A DNA stretch of 55,588 bases from CAZDCZ01 sp964504155 (GCA_964504155.1 CAZDCZ010000004.1:1-55588); one strand, 5' to 3'; shown: positions 33,815 through 43,256, numbered from the stretch's first letter. Notes: a model not told the origin generated them from the letters alone. Program-made: numbers and translations.

Positions 33815-34744
33815 CTAAAACCATTGTTTCTTTCTGAATAAAATTACTCCTAAAAACGAAAGTATTAATGAACCCAAAATTATAGAAGGCATTGCCCACA
33901 TAGAATTCTCCATTAAGTTAGGAACATTCATTCCAAACAGGCTTGCTGTCAGGGTAGGAATCATTAAAATTATCGATATTAGGGTTAATTGTTTCATTAC
34001 AACGTTTAAATTATTTGAAATTACTGAAGCAAACGCATCCATCATTCCGCTTTGAATATCTGAATAAATCTGTGCCATTTCAAGTGCTTGTTTGTTTTCA
34101 ATAAATGCGTCTTCCAATAAATCGTCGTTTATTTCGGTGGTTATCTTTTTTGAATTACGAAGTTTGGCTAAGATAATTTCGTTTGCTTTAATTGATGTAA
34201 TAAAATATACTAAACATTTTTCCATTTTTAGTAATTTATTCAATTCTTTGTTTTTGATAGACTTCTCGAGGTCTTGCTCAATTAATGAAGTCATTTGGTT
34301 TATTTGTTTTAAATATGTCAGGTATAAATTTCCTGAGCGAAGAAATAGCCGAAGAATAAAATTAGTACTATCAGTTATTTCTTTATATTGGTCTCTAAAC
34401 GGAGATAGGTGTCCAATAGGTAAAACTTCGTTATCTTGTAAACATAGTGTTAAAGTGAAATTGTCTGTGATAAAAATTCCAAGTGGTAATGTATGAAATG
34501 GAACCCCATTGTTTTTAATTTCAACGGGAATTCTAAGAATTATCAAAGTCCAATTATCATCATATTCGATACGTGGTCTTTCGTCTTGATCTAAAATATC
34601 ATTAATGATGTCATTTGGTAAATCATAAATATCAGTTATTTTTTGAATTTCATTAGATGTAGGATTTACGGTATTAATCCAGCAGCCTTTTTGTGGTTCG
34701 TTTATCTCAACATAACCACCAAATGTTTTGAAAATTTTAATCAT
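33815..34744 (-). CDS. corA: CorA-family divalent cation transporter
   Basis: This 309-aa protein has a large cytoplasmic N-terminal domain and two C-terminal membrane helices. The ion-selectivity motif Gly-Met-Asn ('LFGMNVPNL') closes the first helix near residue 275, and the second helix 'IILGSLILSFLGVILF' ends in the basic tail 'RKKQW'. The cytoplasmic part contains 'LEKSIKNKELNKLLKMEKCL' and the long stalk helix 'ENKQALEMAQIYSDIQSG'. CorA proteins are homopentameric channels for Mg2+ and sometimes Co2+ or Ni2+. The gene is single, between the gldE side and the beta-helix lipoprotein, and its terminator lies about 250 bases downstream. Mg2+ is the most likely substrate. Confidence 0.92.
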   Translation of the reverse strand: MIKIFKTFGGYVEINEPQKGCWINTVNPTSNEIQKITDIYDLPNDIINDILDQDERPRIEYDDNWTLIILRIPVEIKNNGVPFHTLPLGIFITDNFTLTLCLQDNEVLPIGHLSPFRDQYKEITDSTNFILRLFLRSGNLYLTYLKQINQMTSLIEQDLEKSIKNKELNKLLKMEKCLVYFITSIKANEIILAKLRNSKKITTEINDDLLEDAFIENKQALEMAQIYSDIQSGMMDAFASVISNNLNVVMKQLTLISIILMIPTLTASLFGMNVPNLMENSMWAMPSIILGSLILSFLGVILFRKKQWF

Positions 34745-35213
34745 GATAATGTCTCCTTACAATTTTATTCTGCAAGGATAACATGAAGCACTTACAGAAT
34801 TGTTAATATTTTAATTTTCTATGATGCGGGTCTGCGTCCATTATAATTAAATTTTTGTTTGTAAAAGTAATTGAATTTTTAAATTTCCTGTCAATTGTTG
34901 CAGGATTTTTTTAAATATATAAGTTTACAAAAGTTAAAGATTACACTTTACACTAAATTAGTTTCTAACCTTACTGATTTTTCTTTCGTTCTTGATTCAA
35001 TTCGTAAAGATACTTGTTTTTGTTCGAGCGTTGGCTAAAAATAGCTCTTTTGGTTTCTTCGGTTTGGCAATTTGCGTGTCGGCGAAAAACAGATGTGCTA
35101 TTTGTGCGGTGGTATTATTTTTTTAGTTTCTTATTTGCTAACAAAATTTCTTTCGTTGTTCTGGTCTTTCTTTGCCTTGCACCCAACTATAAAAAATACT
35201 ACTAATACTTTAA
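34745..35213. other. Intergenic region with a composition-shifted segment
   Basis: Between about 35020 and 35180 the sequence ('GGTTTGGCAATTTGCGTGTC', 'GTGCTATTTGTGCGGTGG') differs in composition from the rest of the 469 bases and allows a 63-codon plus-strand frame with no recognisable protein features. It may be a dispersed intergenic element or residue of an insertion that separated gldE from gldD. Nothing else is seen. Confidence 0.4.
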
Positions 35214-36533
35214 CTATTCAGTATTAATAATAACTCTAATTTCTTTTATTCGTCTTTTGTCGACTGATGTAACAGTAAATGTTAGATTTTTATAATTTAT
35301 TGTTCTCTCTTTTTCGGGAATTTCTCCGGTAATATTTAATATAATACCTGCTATTGTATCGGCATCTTCTTTTGTTTCATCGAAGAAAACTTCATCAAGA
35401 TTAAGAACTTTTATAAAGTCGTTTAAAAGAGTTTTTCCTTCGAATAGGTAAGTATTTTCATTTATTTTCGAATAAAATAATTCTTCCGAATCGGTCTCGT
35501 CGGTTATTTCTCCAACAATTTCTTCGAGAATATCTTCAAGAGTAATTATTCCATCGGTTCCTCCATATTCGTCAATTACAATAGCAATATGTATTTTGTT
35601 TGCCTGAAATTCTTTAAGAAGAGTTTTAATTTTTTTTGTTTCGGGAACAAAATATGGAGGGCGAATTAATTTTTGCCATTCGAAATCGTCGTTTTCGCTA
35701 AAGTATGGAAGAAGGTCTTTTATATATAGTATACCTTTAATATTATCGAAAGTTTCTGAAAAAACCGGAATTCTTGAATGTCTAGAGTCAAGAATAATAT
35801 CCATAAGCCTTTTTAATCCTGTATTTATTTCAACTGCAATAACGTCAACTCTCGATTTCTTAATTTCTTTTGCATTAATATTCCCAAAGCTAATTATCCC
35901 TTTTAATAGACTATTGTCTTTCGAAATCTTATTGTCGTTAATATTCAGGGCATTAGAAATGTCGTCGATAGTAATAAACGATTTAATTTTTGAAGTTCGG
36001 TTGCTAATAAACGATGATGATGTTAATATTTTAATAACCGGATATAATATTTTGTTTAATATATAAATTAAAGATGCAAATTTATGGTTGTAATTAAATA
36101 TTTTTTTTCTTGAAATGATTCGAGGTAACATATCGCTAATAATAAAAATGAAGAATAAAATAATAAATATTTTTATCAAGAAATCTAAGGGCGACGATTT
36201 TTTAAAAATAAAGAATGAATTTAAGAAATAACTCGAAGATATGATAAAACCTATATAACAAACCAGTTTAGAAGTTAAAAAAGTTGCTAATAATTCTTTA
36301 GGAGAATTAATAAACTTTAAGAATAACTTATACTTATTTTCTTTATTGTGTAGTAATTGGTTTAGTTCTTTCGAACTAAGATTAAAAAAAATATTTTCGG
36401 CTCTAGAGATTAGAGCCGAAAGAATAATTAAAATTACCGAAATAGTTAAAAAAATATAATCTTGTTTTTCAAGGTTAAAAATCGAAATGTTTAAATTGTT
36501 AAATATAATCGGTAAAGGATCTGTTGTTTCCAA
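35214..36533 (-). CDS. gldE: Gliding motility-associated protein GldE (CNNM/CorC-like)
   Basis: This 439-aa membrane protein has N-terminal hydrophobic helices of the DUF21/CNNM type ('FLTISVILIILSALISRAEN', 'FLIKIFIILFFIFIISDMLP'), then two CBS domains (about 210-330, 'SRHSRIPVFSETFDNIKG' and 'IHIAIVIDEYGGTDGIITLE'). A CorC/HlyC transporter-associated domain follows ('EEIVGEITDETDSEEL', 'EGKTLLNDFIKVL', 'TIAGIILNITGEIP'). This layout matches GldE. In many Bacteroidota the order is ssb-gldE-gldD-PPTase. Here ssb (25 bases upstream) is kept, but gldD is displaced by about 4 kb. CNNM/CorC relatives are linked to Mg2+/Co2+ export, and a CorA gene has come to lie next to it. Confidence 0.85.
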   Translation of the reverse strand: METTDPLPIIFNNLNISIFNLEKQDYIFLTISVILIILSALISRAENIFFNLSSKELNQLLHNKENKYKLFLKFINSPKELLATFLTSKLVCYIGFIISSSYFLNSFFIFKKSSPLDFLIKIFIILFFIFIISDMLPRIISRKKIFNYNHKFASLIYILNKILYPVIKILTSSSFISNRTSKIKSFITIDDISNALNINDNKISKDNSLLKGIISFGNINAKEIKKSRVDVIAVEINTGLKRLMDIILDSRHSRIPVFSETFDNIKGILYIKDLLPYFSENDDFEWQKLIRPPYFVPETKKIKTLLKEFQANKIHIAIVIDEYGGTDGIITLEDILEEIVGEITDETDSEELFYSKINENTYLFEGKTLLNDFIKVLNLDEVFFDETKEDADTIAGIILNITGEIPEKERTINYKNLTFTVTSVDKRRIKEIRVIINTE

Positions 36534-36558
36534 AACTGTTACTTAATTTAATGTTAAA

Positions 36559-36984
36559 TTAAAATGGGAGATCGTCTGATTCGTCAATAGCCGATTCATT
36601 ATTTTGATTAGCTTGATGAACTGATTCGTTTTGACTATTTGAATTGCTCGAATTGTTTTTGCCTCCTAACATTTCCATACTATCTGCAACTATATCAGTT
36701 GCATAACGTTTATTTCCATCTTTGTCGTCCCAAGAACGAGTTTTTATTTTTCCTTCTATGTATAAAGAATTTCCTTTTTTTACATATTTCTCTACTACAT
36801 CGGCTAAACCACGCCAAATAACAATATTATGCCATTCGGTATTTGTAACTTTTTCTCCATTTTTGTTTTTATAGGTTTCGCTTGTAGCTAACGGAAATTT
36901 GGCTACTGCTACTCCGTTGTCTAAATGTCTTACTTCAGGATCTTTGCCTACATTGCCTACTAAAATAACTTTGTTTATTCCCAT
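36559..36984 (-). CDS. ssb: Single-stranded DNA-binding protein
   Basis: A 141-aa SSB. The OB-fold covers about 1-105: 'NKVILVGNVGKDPEVRHLDN', 'KFPLATSETY', 'TEWHNIVIWRGLADVVEKYV' and 'GNSLYIEGKIKTRSW'. A flexible Asn/Ser/Gln-rich linker and the acidic protein-interaction tail 'DESDDLPF' follow. It binds ssDNA as a tetramer in replication, recombination and repair. It is 25 bases upstream of gldE, a conserved pairing, and divergent from the HU gene at 37301. Confidence 0.95.
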   Translation of the reverse strand: MGINKVILVGNVGKDPEVRHLDNGVAVAKFPLATSETYKNKNGEKVTNTEWHNIVIWRGLADVVEKYVKKGNSLYIEGKIKTRSWDDKDGNKRYATDIVADSMEMLGGKNNSSNSNSQNESVHQANQNNESAIDESDDLPF

Positions 36985-37300
36985 AGTATTATTTTTTAAG
37001 ATTTATTATAACATATGTAAAATTAATAAATTTTATTTTATGAACAATTTACTTTAATTATTTTTTTAATTTATTATTTTGTATTTTAGTAAAATGTAAT
37101 TTTTATTGTTTAGCCATAATAATAAATTAAAAAAGTAAAATTTATAATATCATAGATATATACTACTGGTTAAAAATATTTTTTTCAATTAATTGAAAAT
37201 TAATCTAATTAGTATTTCATTAATAAAAAGAAAACATATATATTTGCAATTCCAAAAGAGAAAATACATGTAAAATATTGATAATTAAAGTTTTTAAAAA
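36985..37300. other. Divergent promoter region of ssb and HU
   Basis: These 316 AT-rich bases separate divergent genes. A -7 box for HU is at 37239-37246. No -7 box was seen for ssb and no gene lies here. Confidence 0.5.
37239..37246 (+). promoter_or_regulatory. -7 box upstream of the HU gene
   Basis: TATATTTGC fits TAnnTTTG plus C, 54 bases before the start codon. Confidence 0.45.
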
Positions 37301-37588
37301 ATGACAAAAGCAGATATTGTTAACGAAATTTCAAAAAATACTGGAATTGAAAAAATAACTGTTCAAAAAACAGTAGAAGCTTTCATGGAAACGGTAAAAG
37401 ATTCTTTAGTAAATGATAATAATGTTTACCTAAGAGGTTTTGGTAGTTTTATTGTGAAAAAGCGTGCAGAGAAAACAGCTAGGAATATTTCAAAAAATAC
37501 TACAATAATAATTCCTGAGCATTTTATCCCATCATTTAAACCTTCAAAGAGATTTGTTACTAAGGTTAAATCAAATGTTAAGCGATAA
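37301..37588 (+). CDS. HU-family DNA-binding protein
   Basis: This 95-aa nucleoid protein has the helical dimer part 'TKADIVNEISKNTGIEKITV' and 'VEAFMETVKDSLVNDNNVYL', the 'RGFGSFIVKKRAEKTARNIS' strand pair, and the DNA-binding arm tip 'IPEHFIPSFKPSKRFV'. The tip carries 'IPE..IPSFKPSK', similar to the 'IPA...P.FKPGK' of HU and IHF. It bends DNA and compacts the chromosome. It is followed after 34 bases by a 30-codon basic protein gene and then by RNase G, an order I recognise from other Bacteroidota. Confidence 0.93.
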   Translation: MTKADIVNEISKNTGIEKITVQKTVEAFMETVKDSLVNDNNVYLRGFGSFIVKKRAEKTARNISKNTTIIIPEHFIPSFKPSKRFVTKVKSNVKR

Positions 37589-37622
37589 GTAATTGAAAGA
37601 TAAATAATAAAATTATATTATT

Positions 37623-37715
37623 ATGCCAAGCGGAAAAAAAAGAAAAAGACATAAAATGTCAACACATAAACGTAAAAAACGTTTAAGAAAAAATCGTCAC
37701 AAGAATAAAAAATAA
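37623..37715 (+). CDS. AURKAIP1/COX24-type small basic protein (30 aa)
   Basis: The frame ATG CCA AGC GGA ... AAA TAA encodes 30 residues, beginning 'MPSGKKRKRHKMSTHKRKKR' and ending 'NRHKNKK'. This is the short, Lys/Arg-rich AURKAIP1/COX24-domain protein that Bacteroidota carry at this place, between an HU gene and RNase G. The related mitochondrial domain belongs to a ribosomal small-subunit protein, so a ribosome-associated role is likely but not shown here. The protein is so basic that it must bind nucleic acid. It is too short for standard gene-length cut-offs and is easily missed. Confidence 0.85.
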   Translation: MPSGKKRKRHKMSTHKRKKRLRKNRHKNKK

Positions 37716-37820
37716 TTAATTTATTATTCTTTATAAATTTGAACCTATTGAAATATTTTTCTTCGATAGGTTTAAGTTGTTTATATATAGTATTAATTAA
37801 TTACGACAAGAACCCGATTT

Positions 37821-39371
37821 GTGAGTACAGAATTAGTAATTGATGTAACTTCCTCTGAAATTTCTATAGCCTTATTAAAAGACAAACAACTGTCTGAACT
37901 TAATAGGGAAAAGAGAGATATAAAATTTGTTGTAGGAGATATATTTTTAGCCAAGGTAAAAAAAATTATGCCGGGACTCAATGCTGCATTTGTTAATGTA
38001 GGATATGAGAAAGATGCTTTTTTGCATTACCTCGACCTAGGACAACAGTATTTGTCGTTAGATAAATATGTTAAGAGTGCTATAGGTCGAAAAGGAAAGA
38101 TTCCTCTTCTTCAGAAAATAAAGCTTGAGAATGAGATTGATAAAGATGGCAAAATTTCGGATGTATTAAAACCCGGACAAATAGTTTTAACACAAATTGT
38201 AAAAGAACCGATTTCTACAAAAGGGCCGAGATTATGTTCTGAAATATCTATTGCAGGAAGAAATCTTGTTCTTATGCCATTTTCAAATAAAGTTTCTATT
38301 AGTCAGAAAATTAAATCTCCCGAAGAGAAGAAAAGGCTTAAGAAATTAGTAGAAAGCATAAAACCAAAAAATTATGGAGTAATAGTTCGTACTGTTGCTG
38401 AAAATATGAGAGTAGCTGTTCTCGATCAAGAACTGAAAGGTCTTGTTAAAAGATGGGAAAGCGGAGTGAATCGTATTAAGAATGGGAAAACTCCCAGTCT
38501 TGTACTTAGCGAATTAGATAGAACAACTGTAATACTTAGAGATATACTTAATGGCTCGTTTAATAATATCTTTGTAAATGAAGAAACTGTATATCGAGAA
38601 ATTAAAGAGTATATAGGTGTTATTGCTCCCGAAAAATCGAAAATAGTTAATTTGTATAAAGGAGAAAAACCTATTTTCGAACATTATGGAATAGAAAAAC
38701 AAATTAAATCTTTATTTGGGAAAACAGTTTCGTTTAAAAGTGGAGCCTATTTAATAATAGAGCATACAGAAGCTTTTCATGTGGTGGATGTTAATAGCGG
38801 TAATCGATCGAAATTAGGAAACGATCAGGAATCTAATGCCTTTGAAGTAAATCTTGCTGCTGCCGACGAATTAGCTCGTCAGTTACGATTAAGAGATATG
38901 GGAGGTATTATTGTTGTCGATTTTATCGATATGAATAATGCAGAACATCGTAGACTTTTATTCGAAAGAATGAAAAATGCTATGTCCGAAGATCGTACAA
39001 AGCACAATATATTGCCATTAAGTAAATTTGGCTTAATGCAAATAACCAGGCAAAGAGTTAGACCTGAATTGAAAATCGAAACTGACGAGAAATGCCCTGT
39101 TTGTGGAGGTACTGGAGAAGTATCGTCAAGTATTTTACTTGTCGATAAAATAGAAACACATCTAAAGTTTCTTGTAAGTCAGCTTAAATATAAAAAAATT
39201 ACTCTTAAATTACATCCGTATGTTGCTGCTTACATTAATAAAGGTTTCTTTTCTCTTAAAAAGAAATGGAAAAAGAAATATAAATGTAAAATAAATGTAC
39301 AGGAACTGGTTTCGTATTCATTTTTAGAATATCATTTTTTCGACGATGATGGAGAACCTATAAAAAATTAA
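37821..39371 (+). CDS. rng: Ribonuclease G/E family endoribonuclease
   Basis: This 516-aa RNase starts with GTG at 37821: the family start 'STELVIDVTSSEISIALL' follows directly and no ATG lies nearby. An S1-like domain ('FVVGDIFLAKVKKIMPGLNA', 'AFVNVGYEKDAFLHYLDLG') precedes the catalytic DNase I-like region with the metal-binding 'HVVDVNSGNRS' and 'GGIIVVDFIDM'. The zinc-link 'CPVCGGTGEV' (two Cys per subunit) follows. It cleaves single-stranded AU-rich RNA and processes rRNA and mRNA. No long RNase E scaffold tail is present. The strong hairpin at 39393-39429 ends the transcript. Confidence 0.92.
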   Translation: MSTELVIDVTSSEISIALLKDKQLSELNREKRDIKFVVGDIFLAKVKKIMPGLNAAFVNVGYEKDAFLHYLDLGQQYLSLDKYVKSAIGRKGKIPLLQKIKLENEIDKDGKISDVLKPGQIVLTQIVKEPISTKGPRLCSEISIAGRNLVLMPFSNKVSISQKIKSPEEKKRLKKLVESIKPKNYGVIVRTVAENMRVAVLDQELKGLVKRWESGVNRIKNGKTPSLVLSELDRTTVILRDILNGSFNNIFVNEETVYREIKEYIGVIAPEKSKIVNLYKGEKPIFEHYGIEKQIKSLFGKTVSFKSGAYLIIEHTEAFHVVDVNSGNRSKLGNDQESNAFEVNLAAADELARQLRLRDMGGIIVVDFIDMNNAEHRRLLFERMKNAMSEDRTKHNILPLSKFGLMQITRQRVRPELKIETDEKCPVCGGTGEVSSSILLVDKIETHLKFLVSQLKYKKITLKLHPYVAAYINKGFFSLKKKWKKKYKCKINVQELVSYSFLEYHFFDDDGEPIKN

Positions 39372-39392
39372 TAGTTGATATTTATCATCTTT

Positions 39393-39430
39393 AAAAAACA
39401 CATATATGAATTCATATATGTGTTTTTTTA
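39393..39430 (+). terminator. Terminator after rng
   Basis: AAAAAACACATATATG faces CATATATGTGTTTTTT around an AATT centre, with a T-run, 21 bases after the rng stop. It is a clear rho-independent hairpin. Confidence 0.85.
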
Positions 39431-39444
39431 TTGGTAATAATGTT

Positions 39445-39452
39445 TAAATTTG
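39445..39452 (+). promoter_or_regulatory. -7 box upstream of dsbD
   Basis: TAAATTTG fits TAnnTTTG and lies 45 bases before the ATG, just after the rng terminator. Confidence 0.4.
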
Positions 39453-39497
39453 TGTTTTGTTTTTTAAATTATAAATGTAATTGATAAAATATTTATT

Positions 39498-41531
39498 ATG
39501 AAAAGAAAAATTCTGTTAATAGTTTTTGCAATATATATATCATTTAATGCTTTTTCGCAAACTATAGAATCTGCAAAGTGGGTTAATGTAGCAGAGAAAA
39601 TAGATGAAGCTAATGTCGAGTTAATATTTAATGCCCAAATAGCTATGCATTGGCATTTGTATTCTCAGAATTTTGAAGAAGGAGGACCTGTAAGAACAAA
39701 ATTTTATTTCGACGAATCAGATAATTATAAGCTCATTGGTACTACACAAGAAGAGAATGAGCCTGAAGAAGTTTTTGACGAGACTTTTAATATGAAAGTG
39801 AAATACTTTAGCAATAAAGCAGTATTTAGTCAGAAAATAGAAGTGCTTACAAATAAAGATTTTTTTGTTACAGGAAACATAGAATATCAAACATGTATGG
39901 ATGATAAATGTGTTTATGCTAATCCTGATTTTAAAATACTAGTTAAAGGCTCTACTATTAAGATTACTGCCGATAATGAAAAAGATAATAAAATAGTTAT
40001 TGCTGAAGCTTCGGATAATAAAAAAGAAATAAAAAAAATAGAATCTACTTTGTCTTTAGATGATAAGCCTGATAAAAAGGATGAAAATAAAGAGAAATCG
40101 ATGTTAGGTTTTTTCTTTTTAGCTTTTGCCCTTGGCTTGGTCGGAATTCTTACTCCTTGTGTTTTCCCAATGATTCCAATGACAGTGTCGTTTTTTATGC
40201 AGGGACAAGGAACAAAAGTTAATTCAATTATTAAGGCTTTAATATTTGGTTTGTCAATAGTTGTTTTATATACAAGTGTTGGTTTAATAGTTTCGCTTAC
40301 AAGTGCAGGTGCCGATTTTACAACAGATTTAAGCTCTAGTTGGATTCTAAATCTTATTTTCTTTATATTATTTATTGTTTTTGCAGCATCTTTCTTTGGA
40401 ATGTTCGAGATAGTACTGCCAACAGGATTAGCAAATAAAGCTGATAAACAAGTTGATAAAGGTGGATTTTTAGCTTCATTTTTTATGGCTTTTACCTTGG
40501 TTGTTGTTTCTTTTTCGTGTACAGGACCAATAATTGGAACTCTACTGGTTAAGGCAGCAAGTGGAGATGTACTTCAACCTGTAATCGGGATGTTTGGTTT
40601 TTCATTAGCTTTTGCTTTGCCATTTACAATACTTGCAATATTCCCGAGTTTGTTGAAAAAATTACCAAAATCAGGTGGTTGGATGAATTCTGTGAAAGTG
40701 GTATTAGGTTTTATTATTCTTGCATTTTCATTAAAATTTATCCTAAATATCGATACAGCATATCACCTGAATATTCTTAGTCGCGATATATATTTATCAA
40801 TATGGATAGTTCTTTTCGTTTTACTTGGAATGTATTTATTGGGTAAAATAAAATTTGCGAACGATAGTGATATGCCATTTATTAAAGTGCCGCGTTTATT
40901 AATTGCAATTGCAAGTTTTAGTTTTGTAGTGTATTTAATTCCCGGAATTTTCGGAGCCGATTTAAATGCTATATCTGCACTAATACCACCAAAAACAATG
41001 CAAAATTTCGATCTGACATCTGTAAATAATTTGGGGTCGTCAAATACATATGCTAACGAGACAAAAAATATTTGTGAAAAACCAAAATATTCCGATTTTC
41101 TGCATTTCCCTTATGGATTAAAAGGATATTTCGATTATGAGCAAGGAATAGCTTGTGCTAAAAAACTAAATAAACCTGTATTAGTCGAATTTAAAGGTCA
41201 TCAATGTAGCAATTGTAAGAAAATGGAAAATGATGTTTGGTCTGATCCACAGGTTATTAGGCTGCTAAACGAAGAGTATGTTATTATTGCTCTGTATGTT
41301 GACGATCGCACAAAATTGCCTGAATCGGATTGGATAACTTCGGAGTATGATGGTAAAGTGAAAAAAACAATCGGAAAGAAAAATGCCGATTTTCAAATAT
41401 CACGATTTAATATTAATAGTCAACCATATTATGTTATTCTTAGTCCCGATGAAGAACTAATTTCTGAGCCAATGGGATTTGATTTAGATGTTAAGAATTT
41501 TATTGATTTCCTCGATAAGGGAACAAAATAA
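39498..41531 (+). CDS. dsbD: Thiol:disulfide interchange protein DsbD family
   Basis: This 677-aa membrane protein carries electrons from the cytoplasm to periplasmic or surface thiols. After a signal peptide ('LLIVFAIYISFNAFS') comes a periplasmic DsbD-alpha/DsbC-like domain (about 25-160, with 'YQTCMDDKCVYA'). A central eight-helix CcdA-type domain follows (about 195-480), with 'GILTPCVFPMIPMTVSFF' and 'VSFSCTGPIIGTLL' carrying the reactive cysteines. The C-terminal domain is a thioredoxin fold with 'KGHQCSNCKKMENDVW' (CxxC). The order alpha-TM-gamma is full-length DsbD. It is alone between terminators. Confidence 0.92.
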   Translation: MKRKILLIVFAIYISFNAFSQTIESAKWVNVAEKIDEANVELIFNAQIAMHWHLYSQNFEEGGPVRTKFYFDESDNYKLIGTTQEENEPEEVFDETFNMKVKYFSNKAVFSQKIEVLTNKDFFVTGNIEYQTCMDDKCVYANPDFKILVKGSTIKITADNEKDNKIVIAEASDNKKEIKKIESTLSLDDKPDKKDENKEKSMLGFFFLAFALGLVGILTPCVFPMIPMTVSFFMQGQGTKVNSIIKALIFGLSIVVLYTSVGLIVSLTSAGADFTTDLSSSWILNLIFFILFIVFAASFFGMFEIVLPTGLANKADKQVDKGGFLASFFMAFTLVVVSFSCTGPIIGTLLVKAASGDVLQPVIGMFGFSLAFALPFTILAIFPSLLKKLPKSGGWMNSVKVVLGFIILAFSLKFILNIDTAYHLNILSRDIYLSIWIVLFVLLGMYLLGKIKFANDSDMPFIKVPRLLIAIASFSFVVYLIPGIFGADLNAISALIPPKTMQNFDLTSVNNLGSSNTYANETKNICEKPKYSDFLHFPYGLKGYFDYEQGIACAKKLNKPVLVEFKGHQCSNCKKMENDVWSDPQVIRLLNEEYVIIALYVDDRTKLPESDWITSEYDGKVKKTIGKKNADFQISRFNINSQPYYVILSPDEELISEPMGFDLDVKNFIDFLDKGTK

Positions 41532-41560
41532 TTATATAGAACTAGACATAGTATAAAAAT

Positions 41561-41596
41561 AAAAGACTGTTTCGTAATTTACGAAACAGTCTTTTT
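41561..41596. terminator. Bidirectional terminator between dsbD and lnt
   Basis: AAAAGACTGTTTCGT faces ACGAAACAGTCTTTTT with a 5-base loop between two converging genes. A- and T-runs on either side allow termination from both directions. Confidence 0.85.
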
Positions 41597-41599
41597 ATC

Positions 41600-43216
41600 T
41601 TATTTTTTATAGCTTTTCCGTTTAATAAAATATTGAACCAGAAGCGAGAGTAAAGAGAAAATAGTTATAAATTTGGCTATCCTGCCAATATAATCGCCAT
41701 AACGAACATAAAAAGTAATTTTATTGTTGGCATTTATGGTGCCGGTAATAGCGTCGGCTACCCACCAATTTGTTCTTTTTAAAATCTCTCCTTTTTGATT
41801 AATAAAACACGATATTCCTGTATTTCCCGAACGAGCAATGCTCCTTCGTGTCTCTATTGCTCGTAATTGCGAGTAGGATAGATGTTGTTTATATCCAGGT
41901 GTAGCTTTCCACCAACCGTCGTTTGTGATAACAAAAATCAGGTTTGCCCCATTTTTAATATAATTGGTAACATATTCGCCATATATCGACTCGTAACAAA
42001 TTACCGGTGCAATTCGAATTGAATCATGTGCATTTTTAAAGGTCTCTCTATCTTTTTGCGTTCCTCTACTTCCTGTTGTTCCTCCAAGGTCTAAAATAAG
42101 ATGTTCTAATGGTTTAAAAAGTCTTGTATAAGGCATTTTTTCTACCCCAACAACAAGCTTCGATTTATAATAAACAGGGAGAGTCATTGAACTGTCGATT
42201 TGAACAGCTGCATTAAATGAGTCGTAGTAGATATCTTGATTTTTAACCTTACGCACTGTTTTTGTATGTTCTTCCTTCGAAAAGTATCGTTTATACGAAT
42301 CCATTCCAATTACAAAATTAATATTTGGATATTTTCGTATTAATCGTCTAATGGTTTTTATTGAATAATTTTCGGCTAGATAGTTTTCCCAGATATTTGT
42401 ATTTAATGCAGTTTCCGGCCCAACAATATAGTCAATATTTTCGTTTGCTATATTATTGGCTAATTTCATAATAATATCTAATTGTTGAAAGCTCGATAAA
42501 CCTCCAAATTTTTCATTGTATGGGTCAATATTTGGTTGAATAATACCAATTGAATAAGGGTCATTTTTCTCATGATAATTTTTAAAAATGTATAACGAAG
42601 TAATTATTGGTATTATTATAATTATAAGTATCGGAATAGTTCTGTAAATAATAGATTTAAGATTTCTATAATTAACAATCTTATAAAAAAGATTTAATAA
42701 AAGTATATTTGTTAAGAGTATCCAAAACGATCCTCCTAAAATTCCTGTATATTCATACCATTGTATTAATGAAATATCTTTTGCAAAACCATTTCCTAAA
42801 GTTAACCATGGCCAAGAAATTTCGGCATTTAAGTATATGTATTCAAATGCAAGCCAGAAAATAATAAATGAATAATTGCCAAATGATTTTCCAAAACTTC
42901 TTTTTGAGATATGAAATAGCCAAAAAGTACTCGACATTAATAAAGTATTAACAAGTACTGCTGCTACTAAACCTATAAATGTTGCATTATATATCCACCA
43001 TGTTGTTAAACTATTCCAAACAAAAAAAGTTATAGCTGCATATTTGAACGAAACTATTGATTTGTTGTTTGTTTTATTTTCAAATAGATTGTTCTCTACC
43101 ATTAATAATGGAATAAATGCAATTAATAAAATTATTCCTGAAAATTGTTGAAACCAAGGCAGACTTAAAAGTATTCCACTTAAAGTGGATAAAATGAGTT
43201 TTTTAGTACGATTCAT
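41600..43216 (-). CDS. lnt: Apolipoprotein N-acyltransferase
   Basis: This 538-aa inner-membrane enzyme adds the third acyl chain to lipoproteins. Membrane helices occupy about 1-210. The nitrilase-like periplasmic domain carries the catalytic triad: E268 ('IVGPETAL'), K351 ('YYKSKLVVGVEKMPY') and C407 ('APVICYES'), close to the E. coli positions E267, K335 and C387. 'FVITNDGWW' and 'QLRAIETRRSIARSGNTGIS' are also typical. It fits the many lipoproteins in this window. The DMT transporter gene upstream ends 40 bases away, so the two are probably co-transcribed. Confidence 0.93.
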   Translation of the reverse strand: MNRTKKLILSTLSGILLSLPWFQQFSGIILLIAFIPLLMVENNLFENKTNNKSIVSFKYAAITFFVWNSLTTWWIYNATFIGLVAAVLVNTLLMSSTFWLFHISKRSFGKSFGNYSFIIFWLAFEYIYLNAEISWPWLTLGNGFAKDISLIQWYEYTGILGGSFWILLTNILLLNLFYKIVNYRNLKSIIYRTIPILIIIIIPIITSLYIFKNYHEKNDPYSIGIIQPNIDPYNEKFGGLSSFQQLDIIMKLANNIANENIDYIVGPETALNTNIWENYLAENYSIKTIRRLIRKYPNINFVIGMDSYKRYFSKEEHTKTVRKVKNQDIYYDSFNAAVQIDSSMTLPVYYKSKLVVGVEKMPYTRLFKPLEHLILDLGGTTGSRGTQKDRETFKNAHDSIRIAPVICYESIYGEYVTNYIKNGANLIFVITNDGWWKATPGYKQHLSYSQLRAIETRRSIARSGNTGISCFINQKGEILKRTNWWVADAITGTINANNKITFYVRYGDYIGRIAKFITIFSLLSLLVQYFIKRKSYKK

Positions 43217-43256
43217 TTTTTTAATTTTATATAATCAATTATTTTTTTAAAAATTT

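Noticed and set aside
35014..35205. Plus-strand open frame of 63 codons
   Set aside because: Hydrophobic but with no plausible start context, family similarity or partner; treated as intergenic DNA with shifted composition.
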